A program made the translations under genes and the position numbers. Positions 46,004 through 55,012 of a stretch of DNA of 64,000 nucleotides are shown one piece after another. The notes beneath the pieces are model-generated. The model was not told where the DNA came from. It did not search any database and worked only from the letters and a program-made list of their open reading frames with translations. The stretch is from Cellulosimicrobium funkei (GTDB lineage Bacteria > Actinomycetota > Actinomycetes > Actinomycetales > Cellulomonadaceae), in assembly GCF_004519295.1 (NCBI RefSeq), contig NZ_SOZH01000002.1, positions 186,001-250,000 on the forward strand. The letters run 5' to 3'. How positions within the stretch are numbered: the first letter of the stretch is position 1; the number at the start of each line of letters is the position of its first letter.

Positions 46004-47265
46004 GCGTCCCACGGTAGCCGGACGTCGAGGACGAACCCTGCGTCCCGCGCCCCGACGTCGAGGGTCCCGCCGAGCAGGTCGACGCGCTCCCGGAGCCCGA
46101 CCAGCCCGGTGCCGGTGCCGCTGCCCGCGCGGTCGCCGACGCCTCCCGGGCCGACACCGCCGCCGCCATCGCCCGCGCCGACGGGGACGCGGCGCGGGCC
46201 GTCGTCGGACACCGTGACCCGGACCTCGCCCGCCCGGGCGGCGACGCGGAGCGTCACCGGGCCGCCCGGCGCGTGCCGCCGGGCGTTCGTCAGCCCCTCC
46301 TGCGCGACGCGGAAGGCCGCGACCGCGACCGTCGGCGGGACGTCGGCGGACCCCGTCCGCTCGTAGGTCACGTCGCCGCCGGCGTCGCGCGCCTCCACGA
46401 CGAGCCGCTCGACGTCGTCGAGCGTCGGCTGCGGCGACAGCGCGTCGGCCCCGCCGGGCCCGGGCTCGGCGCGCAGCACCCGTACGACGTCGCGCAGGTC
46501 GTCGAGCGCCGAGCTCACCCCGGCGCGCACCAGTCCCGCGGCGCGGGCGAGCCGCTCCGGGTCGGCGTCCGGCCGGTACTCGAGCGCGCCCGCCGTGGCG
46601 GCGAGGAGCGAGAGCCGGTGCGCGAGGGTGTCGTGCATCTCGCGCGCTATCCGGGTGCGCTCCGCGACGCGCGCCTCGGCCACACGGCGCTCCTGCTCGC
46701 GCTCGGCGCGGCGCGCGCGGTCCCGCAGCGACCACAGCAGCTGGTCGCGCGCCCGCGCGTACTGGCCCCAGCCGAGCAGGGCGGCGTGCACGGCGAGGTC
46801 GCACAGGAGCCACCAGCCGAGCGGCAGCGCCTGCGGCCGCCACAGCGCCTGCACGGCGTGACCGACGAACCCGGCGACCGCGACCGGGAGCGCGGTGCGC
46901 AGCGGGTACCAGCGCGCGACCTGCAGGGTCGTGACGGTCGAGGCCGGGGTCGCGGCACCCGAGTACGCCGCGAGCGAGGCGAGGACCAGCGCGCCGACCA
47001 CCGGGGCGTCGCGCGGGGTCCGCGACCACAGCAGGGGCAGCGCCGCGAGGGCGAGGACCGCGACGGCGACGTCGAGCCACGGGGCCGCGCCGGCGTCGTC
47101 CTGCGCGACGACCCCGGCCGTCGCGAGCGCCGTGAGCACCGCGACGGCGAGCCAGGCGAGCGCGACCACCCACCCGGGGACGAGGACGTGCGTGCCGTCG
47201 CGGCGCGCGGCGGCCGTCGCGAGAACGGGGCGCCCGGCGAGGGGAGGGCAGTCGGTGGTGGTCAT
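46000..47265 (-). CDS. Sensor histidine kinase (DesK/NarX-like, HisKA_3)
   Basis: 421 residues. Four or five membrane helices fill residues 25-185 with hardly any extracellular loops, so it probably senses a membrane or intracellular signal. The dimerisation and phosphoacceptor region reads ERTRIAREMHDTLAHRLSLLAATAGA with the His of the HisKA_3 type. The ATPase domain has EGLTNARRHAPGG and GLVGLRERVDLLGGTL. A Gly-rich loop inserts before the G2 box. ATG 47265 is seven bases after TAGCGT on the minus strand (47278-47273), a leaderless layout. It is the partner of the NarL-type regulator. Confidence 0.92.
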   Translation of the reverse strand: MTTTDCPPLAGRPVLATAAARRDGTHVLVPGWVVALAWLAVAVLTALATAGVVAQDDAGAAPWLDVAVAVLALAALPLLWSRTPRDAPVVGALVLASLAAYSGAATPASTVTTLQVARWYPLRTALPVAVAGFVGHAVQALWRPQALPLGWWLLCDLAVHAALLGWGQYARARDQLLWSLRDRARRAEREQERRVAEARVAERTRIAREMHDTLAHRLSLLAATAGALEYRPDADPERLARAAGLVRAGVSSALDDLRDVVRVLRAEPGPGGADALSPQPTLDDVERLVVEARDAGGDVTYERTGSADVPPTVAVAAFRVAQEGLTNARRHAPGGPVTLRVAARAGEVRVTVSDDGPRRVPVGAGDGGGGVGPGGVGDRAGSGTGTGLVGLRERVDLLGGTLDVGARDAGFVLDVRLPWDA

Positions 47266-47487
47266 GCTCCGGACGCTAGGCGGCCGGTGCGCGGCCGACC
47301 ACCGACCAAGGTCGGGGGTCGCCGTCCGGCAGGAGGGTCGAGGCCCGACGCCGGCCGGCCCGGCCCCCGCCGTCCGGCCGACGCGAGGCGGGCGCTCGGG
47401 CCGCGAGCGTGGGAGACGTCGGCACCCGCCGACCGCGGCCCCGGCCGCACGAGACGCGGCTCCGCCGCGCGACGAAGGAGGAACGTC

Positions 47488-47946
47488 ATGTCCACGACAC
47501 GGAGCACGTCGAGCAGCGCCTCGGACGCCACCTCGCGCGGCGCCTCGCACGTCCCAGGCCACCCCGTGCCGGACGGGCGGACGGCGCGGCGCGTGCCGCG
47601 CTGGGCCGTCCCGCCCGTCGCGGCGGTGGTCGCCGCCGTCGTGCTGCTCGTCGGGACGGCGCTCGGCGTCGACCCCGCGGTGCGCACCGCGACCGGGACG
47701 CAGACGGTCGGCGTCGTGGCGGCCGTCGTCGTGACGCTCGTCGTCGGGTACGCCGGGTGGGGCGTGCGTGCGCTGCTCGGCCGCCTGCGCTCGGGCGGCC
47801 GACGGCCCTGGCTCGTGACGTGCGGCGTCGTCCTGCTCGTCTCCCTGCTCGGCCCGCTCGGAGCGGTGACGCCCGGTGCGGTGGCCCTGCTCGTCGTCGA
47901 GCACCTGACGGTGGGCGCGACCCTGACCCTGGCCCTCCGCCGCTGA
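47488..47946 (+). CDS. DUF6069 membrane protein
   Basis: 152 residues. A disordered Ser/Arg-rich N-terminus of 38 residues is followed by four membrane helices (VAAVVAAVVLLVGTALGVDP, GVVAAVVVTLVVGYAGWGVRALL and two more near the end). The Arg-rich loop RSGGRRPWLVTCGVVLLVSL and the final HLTVGATLTLALRR match DUF6069, an uncharacterised actinobacterial family. GAAGGAGG lies six bases before ATG 47488. It is divergent from the two-component system. Confidence 0.8.
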   Translation: MSTTRSTSSSASDATSRGASHVPGHPVPDGRTARRVPRWAVPPVAAVVAAVVLLVGTALGVDPAVRTATGTQTVGVVAAVVVTLVVGYAGWGVRALLGRLRSGGRRPWLVTCGVVLLVSLLGPLGAVTPGAVALLVVEHLTVGATLTLALRR

Positions 47947-47978
47947 ACCCCGCCCCCACCCCCCACCCCCACCTCCGC

Positions 47979-48034
47979 CGAACACGGGGTCGGCGACCGT
48001 TATCCGCCGGATCTGGTCGCTGACCCCGTGTTCG
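47979..48034. terminator. Large hairpin after the DUF6069 gene
   Basis: CGAACACGGGGTCGGCGACC (47979-47998) pairs with a right arm at 48015-48034 that is its reverse complement with one difference. The 16-nt loop itself contains ATCCG-C-CGGAT. CGAACACG-like strings recur just downstream (GTGTTCGGCC). It is probably a terminator for the DUF6069 gene, but the length and nested palindrome also fit a mobile inverted-repeat element. Confidence 0.6.
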
Positions 48035-48128
48035 ACGGGGGATTGGTGGCGTGTTCGGCCGGGGACGATGAGATTCCGCTGCGGCTACGGTCTGTTTCTC
48101 GTCGATCCTCCCGACCGGAAGGCCCACC

Positions 48129-48749
48129 ATGACCGCGACGCTCGTGTCCACCCTGTTCCTCTCGCTCGACGGCGTCGCCGAGATCGACCCGGCGTGGCAC
48201 TTCCCCTACTTCGACGACCACATGGCCGCGGCGGTGGACGAGGACTACCGGGACGTCGACGCGCTCCTCCTCGGGCGCGTCACGTACGACAGCTTCGCCG
48301 GCGCGTGGCCCGAGCGGGAGACCGCCGGGGAGGAGGACGCGGAGTTCGCCGCGCGCCTCGGGAACCTGCGCAAGATCGTCGCGACGCGCGGCGACCAGGA
48401 CCTCGGGTGGCGGCACGTCGAGCGGGTCGACGGCGACCTCGTCGACGCGGTCCGCGCCCTCAAGGAGGAGCCGGGACTCGGCAAGGTGCTCGTCGCCGGG
48501 TCGATCTCGGTCGTGCGCCAGCTCCTCGCGGCGGGGCTGCTCGACGAGCTGCGCCTGCTCGTCCACCCCGTCGCGGCGCGCACGGGCGAGCGGCTGTTCG
48601 ACGAGGGCGAGCCCGTCTACCCGCTGACGCTCCTGCGCTCGGAGACGTTCCCCACAGGCGTCGTGCGGCTCGTCTACGCCCCGGGCGAGATCCCCGGGGA
48701 CGTCGGCTACGACGACGTCAAGGACAAGGTGCCGTCCGGCGACGCGTGA
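48129..48749 (+). CDS. Dihydrofolate-reductase-like (RibD C-terminal) protein
   Basis: 206 residues, one RibD_C/DHFR-like domain. The start LVSTLFLSLDGVAEIDPAWHFPYFDDHMA, the loop LLGRVTYDSFAGAWPERE and the Rossmann-like turn GLGKVLVAGSISVVRQLLAAGLLDEL (positions near 120-145) are typical of the YyaP/YwjB group of small NADPH-dependent reductases of unknown substrate. GGAAGG lies nine bases before ATG 48129. The last 43 bp overlap the 3' end of the convergent phosphatase gene of the stressosome operon. Confidence 0.85.
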   Translation: MTATLVSTLFLSLDGVAEIDPAWHFPYFDDHMAAAVDEDYRDVDALLLGRVTYDSFAGAWPERETAGEEDAEFAARLGNLRKIVATRGDQDLGWRHVERVDGDLVDAVRALKEEPGLGKVLVAGSISVVRQLLAAGLLDELRLLVHPVAARTGERLFDEGEPVYPLTLLRSETFPTGVVRLVYAPGEIPGDVGYDDVKDKVPSGDA

Positions 48750-50317
48750 CGCGTGACGGCGACCACCGCGACGTCGTCCTCGCGGCCCGGGTCGTCGAAC
48801 GCGGCGACGACGCGCTCGCACAGGAGCGCCGGGCTCGCGCCGGCGCTCCGCCCGGCGACCTCGGCCAGCCGGTCCAGCGCGTCCACGAGCGACGCCCCGC
48901 GGCGCTCGACGAGACCGTCGGTCACGAGCACGAGGAGGTCGCCGGGGGCGAGCACGTCGTGGTGCGCGGGGCGGGACCGCGGGCTGGGTACGCCCAGCAG
49001 GCGCGAGCCCGCCTTGGCCCGGTCGACCGTGCCGTCGGCGCGCACGAGGAGCGCGGGCAGGTGGCCGGCGTCCGTCAGCTCGAGGGCACCGGTCCGGGGG
49101 TCGAGCACGCACACGCACACGGTCGCGAACTCGGGGTGGTCCTCGCGCAGCGCCGTGTTGAGCAGGTCCAGGGCGGACGCCGCGTCGTGGCCCTCGCGCA
49201 GGTAGGCGCGCAGCGTGACCCGCACCTCCGCCATCACGGTCGCCGCGCGCAGCGAGTGCCCCTGGACGTCGCCGATGACGACGGCCACGCGCCCGTCCGG
49301 CAGGTCGAACGCGTCGTAGAAGTCGCCGCCGACGTCCAGCCGGTCGTCCGACGCCTCGTAGCGCGCGACGACCTCGACCCCGCCGCTCACCTGCAGCCCC
49401 GACGGCAGGAGCGCGCGCTGGAGCGCGAGGGCGATCCGGTGCTCCTCGGTGAACGTGCGCAGGTTCGACAGCGCGACCGTCGCGGCCTCCGTGAAGCGCG
49501 CGGCGGCCTCCTGCTCCTCGTCGGACAGCGGCTCGTCGCCGACCTCGATGCCCAGGCCGCCGACGAGCGCCCCCGACGCGTCGACGAGCCAGTGCGTGAA
49601 CCACGCCGACGGCCCGACGCCCGCCTCGTCGAAGAGCGGCCGCCAGGGGAGGGGGACCTCGTCCGGGCCGAACACGGCGGTCGACGCCCCGGTCGGCGGG
49701 AGGACCGCCGTCGGGCCGCGACCGCGCACGAGCGCGGCGCCCTCCGCGACGCAGACGGAGCGCAGCACGACCCCGGCGTCCGCGACGACCATCGAGATCA
49801 CGGCGCGACCGAGGACGGCGCACGCGCCCCGGGCGGCGTGGTCGGCGACGGCCTCGGGGGAGCGCGCCTCGTGCAGGGGGACGAGCGCGTCGGTGAGCGC
49901 CTCCAGGCGGCGGGCGGTGCGCCCGGCACCACGCTGGGCGTCGACGCGCCGGCACAGCGCGCTGATCGTCGCGAGGAACTCGTCGCGGTCGAGCGGCTCG
50001 GGCAGGTAGGCGTCCGCGCCGCCCTCCAGCCCGGCAGTGCGCGCGGCGGCGTCGACGTCGGTCGCGGAGACGTGCAGGACGGGGAGGTGCGCGGTCGCGG
50101 GGTCGCTCTTGAGGATCCGGCACACCTCGCGGCCCGAGAGGTCCGGCAGGTTCACGTCGAGCACGACGGCGTCGACCGGGGTCGTGGCGTGCGCGAGCGC
50201 GTCACGGCCGGTCCCGGCCTCGACGACGCCGAACCCGGCCCGCCGCAGCCAGCTCGCCATGACGTACCGGTGCGCGGGCGTGTCGTCGACGACGAGCACG
50301 GTGCGGTCGGCGTTCAT
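48707..50317 (-). CDS. Receiver-GAF-PP2C phosphatase (RsbU-like), last gene of the stressosome operon
   Basis: 536 residues. A receiver domain (RTVLVVDDTPAHRYVMASWL, Asp in AVVLDVNLPDLSG, Lys replaced by PEP in YLPEPLD) is followed by a GAF-like sensory region (about 140-300) and a SpoIIE/PP2C phosphatase (ALQRALLPSGLQ, DVGGDFYDAFDL, VVIGDVQGHS, LTDAGHLPALLV, LLVLVTDGLVE, GREDDVAVVAV). Such proteins dephosphorylate an RsbV-type antagonist. Here the receiver links the phosphatase to the hybrid kinase encoded just upstream, which overlaps it by four bases. Target antagonist is not in the operon. Confidence 0.9.
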   Translation of the reverse strand: MNADRTVLVVDDTPAHRYVMASWLRRAGFGVVEAGTGRDALAHATTPVDAVVLDVNLPDLSGREVCRILKSDPATAHLPVLHVSATDVDAAARTAGLEGGADAYLPEPLDRDEFLATISALCRRVDAQRGAGRTARRLEALTDALVPLHEARSPEAVADHAARGACAVLGRAVISMVVADAGVVLRSVCVAEGAALVRGRGPTAVLPPTGASTAVFGPDEVPLPWRPLFDEAGVGPSAWFTHWLVDASGALVGGLGIEVGDEPLSDEEQEAAARFTEAATVALSNLRTFTEEHRIALALQRALLPSGLQVSGGVEVVARYEASDDRLDVGGDFYDAFDLPDGRVAVVIGDVQGHSLRAATVMAEVRVTLRAYLREGHDAASALDLLNTALREDHPEFATVCVCVLDPRTGALELTDAGHLPALLVRADGTVDRAKAGSRLLGVPSPRSRPAHHDVLAPGDLLVLVTDGLVERRGASLVDALDRLAEVAGRSAGASPALLCERVVAAFDDPGREDDVAVVAVTRHASPDGTLSLTSS

Positions 50318-52050
50318 CGGCTCCGCACCTCGCGCCCGAGGGCCGCCACCAGGCGGTCGCGGTCGATCTCGGACTTGGCGAGGAACGGCACGTCGCCGAT
50401 GCCGGGCGGCGGTGGCGCGCTCGACATGAGCACGGCGGCCGTGGCCGGGTGGACGTCGCGGATTCGCGACCGCAGCGCGAGGCCGTCCGTGCCGGGCAGG
50501 CACACGTCGAGGAGCGCGACGTCGGCCGGGCCGTCGTGCAGGAGGGCGAGCGCGTGCGTGGCGTCGTGCGCGACGCTGACGCGCGCCGCGGCGTCGCGGA
50601 GCATCGAGGCGACGACCGACGCGTAGGCCCGGTCGTCGTCGACGACGAGCACGTGCCCGAGCGGGGTGTCGCGGCCGGGGGCCTCCTCGGGCTCCGGGCG
50701 CGCGGCGGGGGCGTCCTCGGGCACCGCGGAGAGGGACGGGAGGCGCAGCGTGAACACGCTCCCGGCGCCCGGGCGCGACGTCGCGACGAGCGTGCCGCCC
50801 AGCGCCTCGGAGGTGCGGCGGGCGTACGGCAGGCCGAGGCCCGTGCCGCGGACGGTCGGCTGGAGGCGGTTGGGCACCTGGACGAACTCCTCGAACACGG
50901 CCTCGAGCTGGTCGGCCGGGATCCCGAGACCCGTGTCGCGCACGTCGAACCGCACGACGTCGCCGTCGGCCGCCGCCCGCAGCACGACCTCGCCCTCGTC
51001 CGTGAACTTCACCGCGTTCGTCAGCAGGTTGCGCAGCACGCGGGACAGCAGCCGGCGGTCGGTGACGAGCGTGAGGCCCGGCTCGGCCGCGACCCGCAGG
51101 GAGACGCCGGACCGCACGAGCGGCAGGGTCGTGCCGCGCAGCTCGTCGAGCAGCGCCCCGAGGTCGACGGGCGTGGGCTCGACGTCGTCGTGGCCCGCCT
51201 CGGCGCGCGCGAGGTCGAGCAGCTCGTCGACGAGCGTGAGCAGCGTCGTCGCGCTCTCGCGCAGGAACCCGACCTGCTGCGTCTGGTCGGCGTCGAGGTG
51301 GGAGTCCGACAGGAGCGAGGTGAGGCCGATGATCGAGTTCACGGGCGAGCGCAGCTCGTGGCTGACGTTCCGCAGGAAGCGGGTCTTCGCCTCGTTCGCG
51401 GCGGCGAGCTCGCGGCCGCGCTCGTCGAGCTCGGCGTACAGCGCGACGACGCCGGTGTTGGTCTCCTCGAGCTCCGCCGAGAGCTGGTCGTACATCGCGA
51501 GGACGCCGCGGTTCGTCTCCTCCAGCTCCTCGTTGAAGCGCCGGAGCTCGTCCTGCTGGCGCGTCAGCTCGTCGAGCGTCCGCACGAGCTCGGCGTTCTG
51601 GACGCGCACCTCGTCGCTCGCGTCGGCGACGTGCGCCGCGGCGGTGGACCGGCGCACGCCCGCGAGCGTCGCCTCGTCCGTGCGCGCGGTCGCGGGCAGG
51701 GCCTTGGTGAGGAGCACGCGCGTGCCCGTCGGGTCGACCTGGAGGCCGGGGACGAGCCGTCGGGCGGCCGGGACGCCGCCGTCGCTCGAGTCGCCCTCGA
51801 CGAGGAACGGCGTCCCCGCCACGATCTCGGCGCGCAGCGTGGCCTGCGGCAGCCCGGGCAGGACGCCCACGACGACGTCGGCCGTGCCGGAACCGACCGC
51901 GGACCGCCCGATCTCGGACAGCGCCGTCGCGACGCGCACCTGGTCCTGCGTGTCGAGGCCGAGCAGGCGGCAGATCTCCCGCCCCGCCCGGCGCAGCGCG
52001 AGCACGTCGGAGTCCGAGCGCAGCTGGGTGATGAGGAGGGTGGTGCTCAC
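50314..52050 (-). CDS. Hybrid histidine kinase with an RsbT-like N-terminal domain
   Basis: 578 residues. Residues 1-130 resemble the RsbT/RsbW GHKL fold (LRRAGREICRLLGLDTQDQV, TALSEIGRSAVGSG) but the glycine-rich ATP-lid motif is degenerate, so it is probably an interaction module. A coiled coil (RTLDELTRQQDELRRFNEEL) precedes the HisKA domain (NVSHELRSPVNSIIGLTSLL), the ATPase (VLRNLLTNAVKFTDEG, DTGLGIPADQ, GTGLGLPYARR) and a C-terminal receiver domain (ALLDVCLPGTDG). It probably senses the stressosome or a related partner and passes phosphate to the receiver-phosphatase gene that follows. The GTG start overlaps the preceding gene. Confidence 0.88.
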   Translation of the reverse strand: MSTTLLITQLRSDSDVLALRRAGREICRLLGLDTQDQVRVATALSEIGRSAVGSGTADVVVGVLPGLPQATLRAEIVAGTPFLVEGDSSDGGVPAARRLVPGLQVDPTGTRVLLTKALPATARTDEATLAGVRRSTAAAHVADASDEVRVQNAELVRTLDELTRQQDELRRFNEELEETNRGVLAMYDQLSAELEETNTGVVALYAELDERGRELAAANEAKTRFLRNVSHELRSPVNSIIGLTSLLSDSHLDADQTQQVGFLRESATTLLTLVDELLDLARAEAGHDDVEPTPVDLGALLDELRGTTLPLVRSGVSLRVAAEPGLTLVTDRRLLSRVLRNLLTNAVKFTDEGEVVLRAAADGDVVRFDVRDTGLGIPADQLEAVFEEFVQVPNRLQPTVRGTGLGLPYARRTSEALGGTLVATSRPGAGSVFTLRLPSLSAVPEDAPAARPEPEEAPGRDTPLGHVLVVDDDRAYASVVASMLRDAAARVSVAHDATHALALLHDGPADVALLDVCLPGTDGLALRSRIRDVHPATAAVLMSSAPPPPGIGDVPFLAKSEIDRDRLVAALGREVRSR

Positions 52051-53087
52051 GCGGCCTCCCGGGGGATCGGCAGCACCGCCACGCACGAGTCGTCGCGGCG
52101 CACGGCGTGGTCACGGAGCAGGACGCCCGCGACGACGAGGGGGGAGCGGACGGCGAGGCCCGGATAGTCGGCGAGCGACCACCGGGCCGTCAGCCCGTCG
52201 CTGTGCAGCACGACGACGTCGCCCGGCTCGACGGGGTACGTCGTCTCGCGCAGCGGCCGGCCGCGCGTCCCGGCGATGCCGGGGTGGCTCACGAGCCCGC
52301 GCGAGCGCGCCCCGTGGACGGTCCCGGCGATGTTGCCGAGGCCTGCGTGCCGCAGCACGCCGCCCGACGCCTGGACCACCGAGACGGCTGCGCCGCGCGT
52401 GCCGCCGAGGGCGCCGTGCACACGCTCGAGGAGCGCGACCGCGCTCCCGGGCGGCGCGTCGAGGAAGGCCCGCACGGCAGCGCCGGAGGCCACCGCGGCG
52501 AGCGGGCCGTGGCCGAGCCCGTCGGCGACGAGGAGGCTGGGCGCGCCGTCGTCGTGGCGCACCGCGAGGGCGTCGCCGCACACGTCCTGCCCGGTCATGG
52601 GGCGGGTCACGCCCGTGGGCGCCGCGAGGTCGGCGGTCGCGCCGTGCGCGACGAACGTCGCCGCGATGACCGTCCCCTGGCCGGGCGACGTCCACGCGTC
52701 CCACGCCGACGCGAGGCGGGGGAGGGTGCCGAGGCCGATGCCGAGCGTGCCGCGGCTCGAGACGCCGTCGCGCATCGCCGCGGTGATGTCCCGCATACCG
52801 GGCCCGGCGTCGACGGCGAGCACGTCGAGCGCGGCCTCGGCGCCGGTGCGCCGGACGCGGACGAGCACCGAGCCACCCCCGGCGTGGCGGCACTGGTTGG
52901 TCGCGAGCTCGGAGACGACGAGGCCGACCTCCGCCGCGCGCTCGTCGTCGAGCCCGAGGTTCCGCGCGGCGGTGCTCGCGCCGCGCCGCACGCTGCCGAC
53001 CGCGGACGGGTGGTCCACGGTGTACCAGGTCCCGTCCTCGACGAGCGTGCGGCGGTCGTCCGGGCGGTCCGGCTCCGCCGAGGTCAT
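52047..53087 (-). CDS. Fused anti-sigma-type ATPase and PP2C phosphatase (RsbX-like)
   Basis: 346 residues. The N-terminal half is a GHKL ATPase of the RsbT/RsbW kind (VVSELATNQCRHAGGGSV, VDAGPGMRD, LGIGLGTLPRLAS). The C-terminal half is a short PP2C phosphatase (CGDALAVRHDDGAPSLLVADGLGHG, HAGLGNIAGTV, VVLHSDGLTARW). In the B. subtilis stressosome RsbX dephosphorylates RsbR and RsbS; the phosphatase half fits that job, and the ATPase half may bind the same partners as RsbT. It follows rsbT with a four-base overlap. Confidence 0.88.
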   Translation of the reverse strand: MTSAEPDRPDDRRTLVEDGTWYTVDHPSAVGSVRRGASTAARNLGLDDERAAEVGLVVSELATNQCRHAGGGSVLVRVRRTGAEAALDVLAVDAGPGMRDITAAMRDGVSSRGTLGIGLGTLPRLASAWDAWTSPGQGTVIAATFVAHGATADLAAPTGVTRPMTGQDVCGDALAVRHDDGAPSLLVADGLGHGPLAAVASGAAVRAFLDAPPGSAVALLERVHGALGGTRGAAVSVVQASGGVLRHAGLGNIAGTVHGARSRGLVSHPGIAGTRGRPLRETTYPVEPGDVVVLHSDGLTARWSLADYPGLAVRSPLVVAGVLLRDHAVRRDDSCVAVLPIPREAA

Positions 53088-53506
53088 CGGGACCAGGTCG
53101 CGATCTCGACGCGCGTGCCCACGCCCGGCGCGGTGTCGATCGCGAAGTGCTGGACGAGGCGTCGTGACCCCGAGAGCCCGAGCCCGAGCCCGCCGCCGCT
53201 GGTCCAGCCGTCGGTGAGCGCGAGGTCGAGGTCGGGGATGCCCGGCCCCTCGTCCGAGAAGACGGCGCGGACGCCCGTCCGCGCCCCCTCCGTGACGAGC
53301 TGCACCTCGGCCTCGCCACCGCCCCCGTACACGAGGGTGTTGCGCGCGAGCTCGCTCGCCGCCGTCACGAGCTTCGTCTGGTCGACGAGCGAGAGGCGTG
53401 CCTGCTGCGCGAGCGACCGCACGAGCTGGCGCACCTTGACGACGTCGGAGTCCGTGCGGACCGGCACGCGCTCCGCGGTCGTCGGCGGCGGGGTGGTCGT
53501 GCTCAC
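53084..53506 (-). CDS. rsbT: Switch kinase RsbT
   Basis: 140 residues, one GHKL kinase domain: VRQLVRSLAQQARLSLVDQTK, the N box TAASELARNTLVYGGGG, G1 box FSDEGPGIPDLDLAL and the G2 lid SGGGLGLGLSGSRRLVQHF. RsbT phosphorylates RsbR and RsbS after stress and is then released to activate the downstream phosphatase. GTG 53506 overlaps the rsbS stop by four bases. Gene order rsbR-rsbS-rsbT is that of the classic module. Confidence 0.92.
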   Translation of the reverse strand: MSTTTPPPTTAERVPVRTDSDVVKVRQLVRSLAQQARLSLVDQTKLVTAASELARNTLVYGGGGEAEVQLVTEGARTGVRAVFSDEGPGIPDLDLALTDGWTSGGGLGLGLSGSRRLVQHFAIDTAPGVGTRVEIATWSR

Positions 53507-53907
53507 CTCTCCTCGCGCTCGGCGGCGGCGAGGAGCACGTCCTCGGCGGACCGCTCCTCGGGGGCGAGGAGCGCGAGGCCGCGCTCGACGTCCAGCGCGG
53601 TGCGGACGTCGCCGAGCGACAGGCCGAGCTCGACCATGGTGATGGCGACGGCCGGGCGCATGCCCACGACCACCGTCGTCGCGTCGAGCACGTGCGAGAT
53701 CCCGGCGACCGACGCGAGCATGCGGCCGATGAACGAGTCGACGATCTCCAGCCCGGAGATGTCGATGATCACGCCGCGCGCACCGGTGTCGGTGATCCGC
53801 TGGGCGAGGTCCTCCTGGAGCTGCAGCGCCGTGTCGTCCTGGAGGTCGATCTGGATCGAGACGAGGAGCGTCGAGCCGATCTTGAGGATGGGGACGCCGT
53901 CGGTCAT
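53503..53907 (-). CDS. rsbS: Stressosome scaffold RsbS
   Basis: 134 residues, one STAS domain without an extra N-terminal domain: PILKIGSTLLVSIQIDLQDD, GVIIDISGLEIVDSFIGRML with the conserved Ser that RsbT phosphorylates in this family, and VVVGMRPAVAITMVELGLSL. The last 20 residues are an acidic variable tail. With RsbR it should form the large icosahedral-like stressosome shell. ATG 53907 overlaps rsbR by four bases. Confidence 0.93.
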   Translation of the reverse strand: MTDGVPILKIGSTLLVSIQIDLQDDTALQLQEDLAQRITDTGARGVIIDISGLEIVDSFIGRMLASVAGISHVLDATTVVVGMRPAVAITMVELGLSLGDVRTALDVERGLALLAPEERSAEDVLLAAAEREER

Positions 53908-54743
53908 GCGGGGAGCCCGGCCTGCCGGGTGTCGCGGCTCGCGCGCAGCGCGTCGACGAGGGCGTCGGCGAGGGTCGCGCGCGTGCGGATGTCGCCGAAC
54001 TCGATGCCGAGCGCGACGATCGTCTGCGCGATCTGCGGGCGGATGCCGCTGATCGTGCACTCGGCGCCCATGAGGCGCGCCGCGACGACCGTCTTGAGCA
54101 GGTGCTGCGCGACCTGGGTGTCCACCGCGGGCACGCCCGTGATGTCGATGATCGCGTGCTCGCTGCCCGTGTCGACGAGCGTGTTGAGCAGCTTCTCCAT
54201 GACGACCTGGGTGCGCGCGGAGTCGAGCGTCCCCACGAGCGGCACCGCGACGATGCCCTCCCAGAGCTTGACCACGGGCGTGGAGAGCTCGAGCAGCTGC
54301 TCGGCCTGCTCGGCGATGATCGCCTCGCGCGCGGCCGCGAACGTCTCGAACGTGAAGAGCCCGAGCTGGTCGACGAGGCGCAGCAGCGGGGTGACGTCCG
54401 TGTCGGCACCGGTCGCGGAGTCGAGCCGGTACAGGCCCTCCTTGAGGGCGAAGACGCCGATCGCGGTCTCGCGCGGCGTGAAGCCGAGGCGCGCGCGTGC
54501 GGACGACACGTCCGCGAGGATGCCCCGGAGCTGGTCGAACGCCGGCTCGGCGAGCGACACGCCGCCGGCGCGCAGGCCCTCGAGGAGCGCGTCGAGGATC
54601 TCGCCCTGCTCGCGCTCGAGCTCGCCCCGCGAGGTGCGGCCGTGGAGCTCGTTCGCTGCAGCCTCCAGCCACGCGCTGCGCACGGCGTCCGCGTGCTCGA
54701 TCAGGGTCCGGGCGAGAGTCTCGGGGGTGGCGGCGTCGGCCAT
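53904..54743 (-). CDS. rsbR: Stressosome sensor RsbR
   Basis: 279 residues. The N-terminal half is a divergent non-heme globin-type or helical sensor domain (residues 1-150, SAWLEAAANELHGRTSRGEL). The C-terminal half is a STAS domain with both conserved phospho-threonine regions of the family: VPLVGTLDSARTQVVMEKLL and IIDITGVPAVDTQVAQHLLK. RsbR gives the stressosome its signal specificity; the signal here is unknown. GGAAGGA lies eight bases before ATG 54743. A TACACT box at 54809-54804 (minus strand) is the probable -10 for the whole six-gene operon. Confidence 0.9.
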   Translation of the reverse strand: MADAATPETLARTLIEHADAVRSAWLEAAANELHGRTSRGELEREQGEILDALLEGLRAGGVSLAEPAFDQLRGILADVSSARARLGFTPRETAIGVFALKEGLYRLDSATGADTDVTPLLRLVDQLGLFTFETFAAAREAIIAEQAEQLLELSTPVVKLWEGIVAVPLVGTLDSARTQVVMEKLLNTLVDTGSEHAIIDITGVPAVDTQVAQHLLKTVVAARLMGAECTISGIRPQIAQTIVALGIEFGDIRTRATLADALVDALRASRDTRQAGLPA

Positions 54744-55012
54744 CGGGGTTCCTTCCACGGTGAGAGCGACGCCGAACGGGCTCGCGGCGGTCGCGCGCCC
54801 GCCAGTGTACGCAGGGCGCGGGCGCTCGCAGCGCGGCTGTGGACGCGCGGTCGCGCGCACAGCGCCGCGACCGCGCGACACGTCCCCGCCGTGAGGCGGA
54901 GGACACACCGCGGGACGCGGTCCGCGGAGGCGCTCGGCCCGTCCCCGTGCGCACGACCGCCCCCCGCGAGCCGCCCGAGCACGGTCGTCCCCGTGCCCGG
55001 GCGGGGCGCGGG

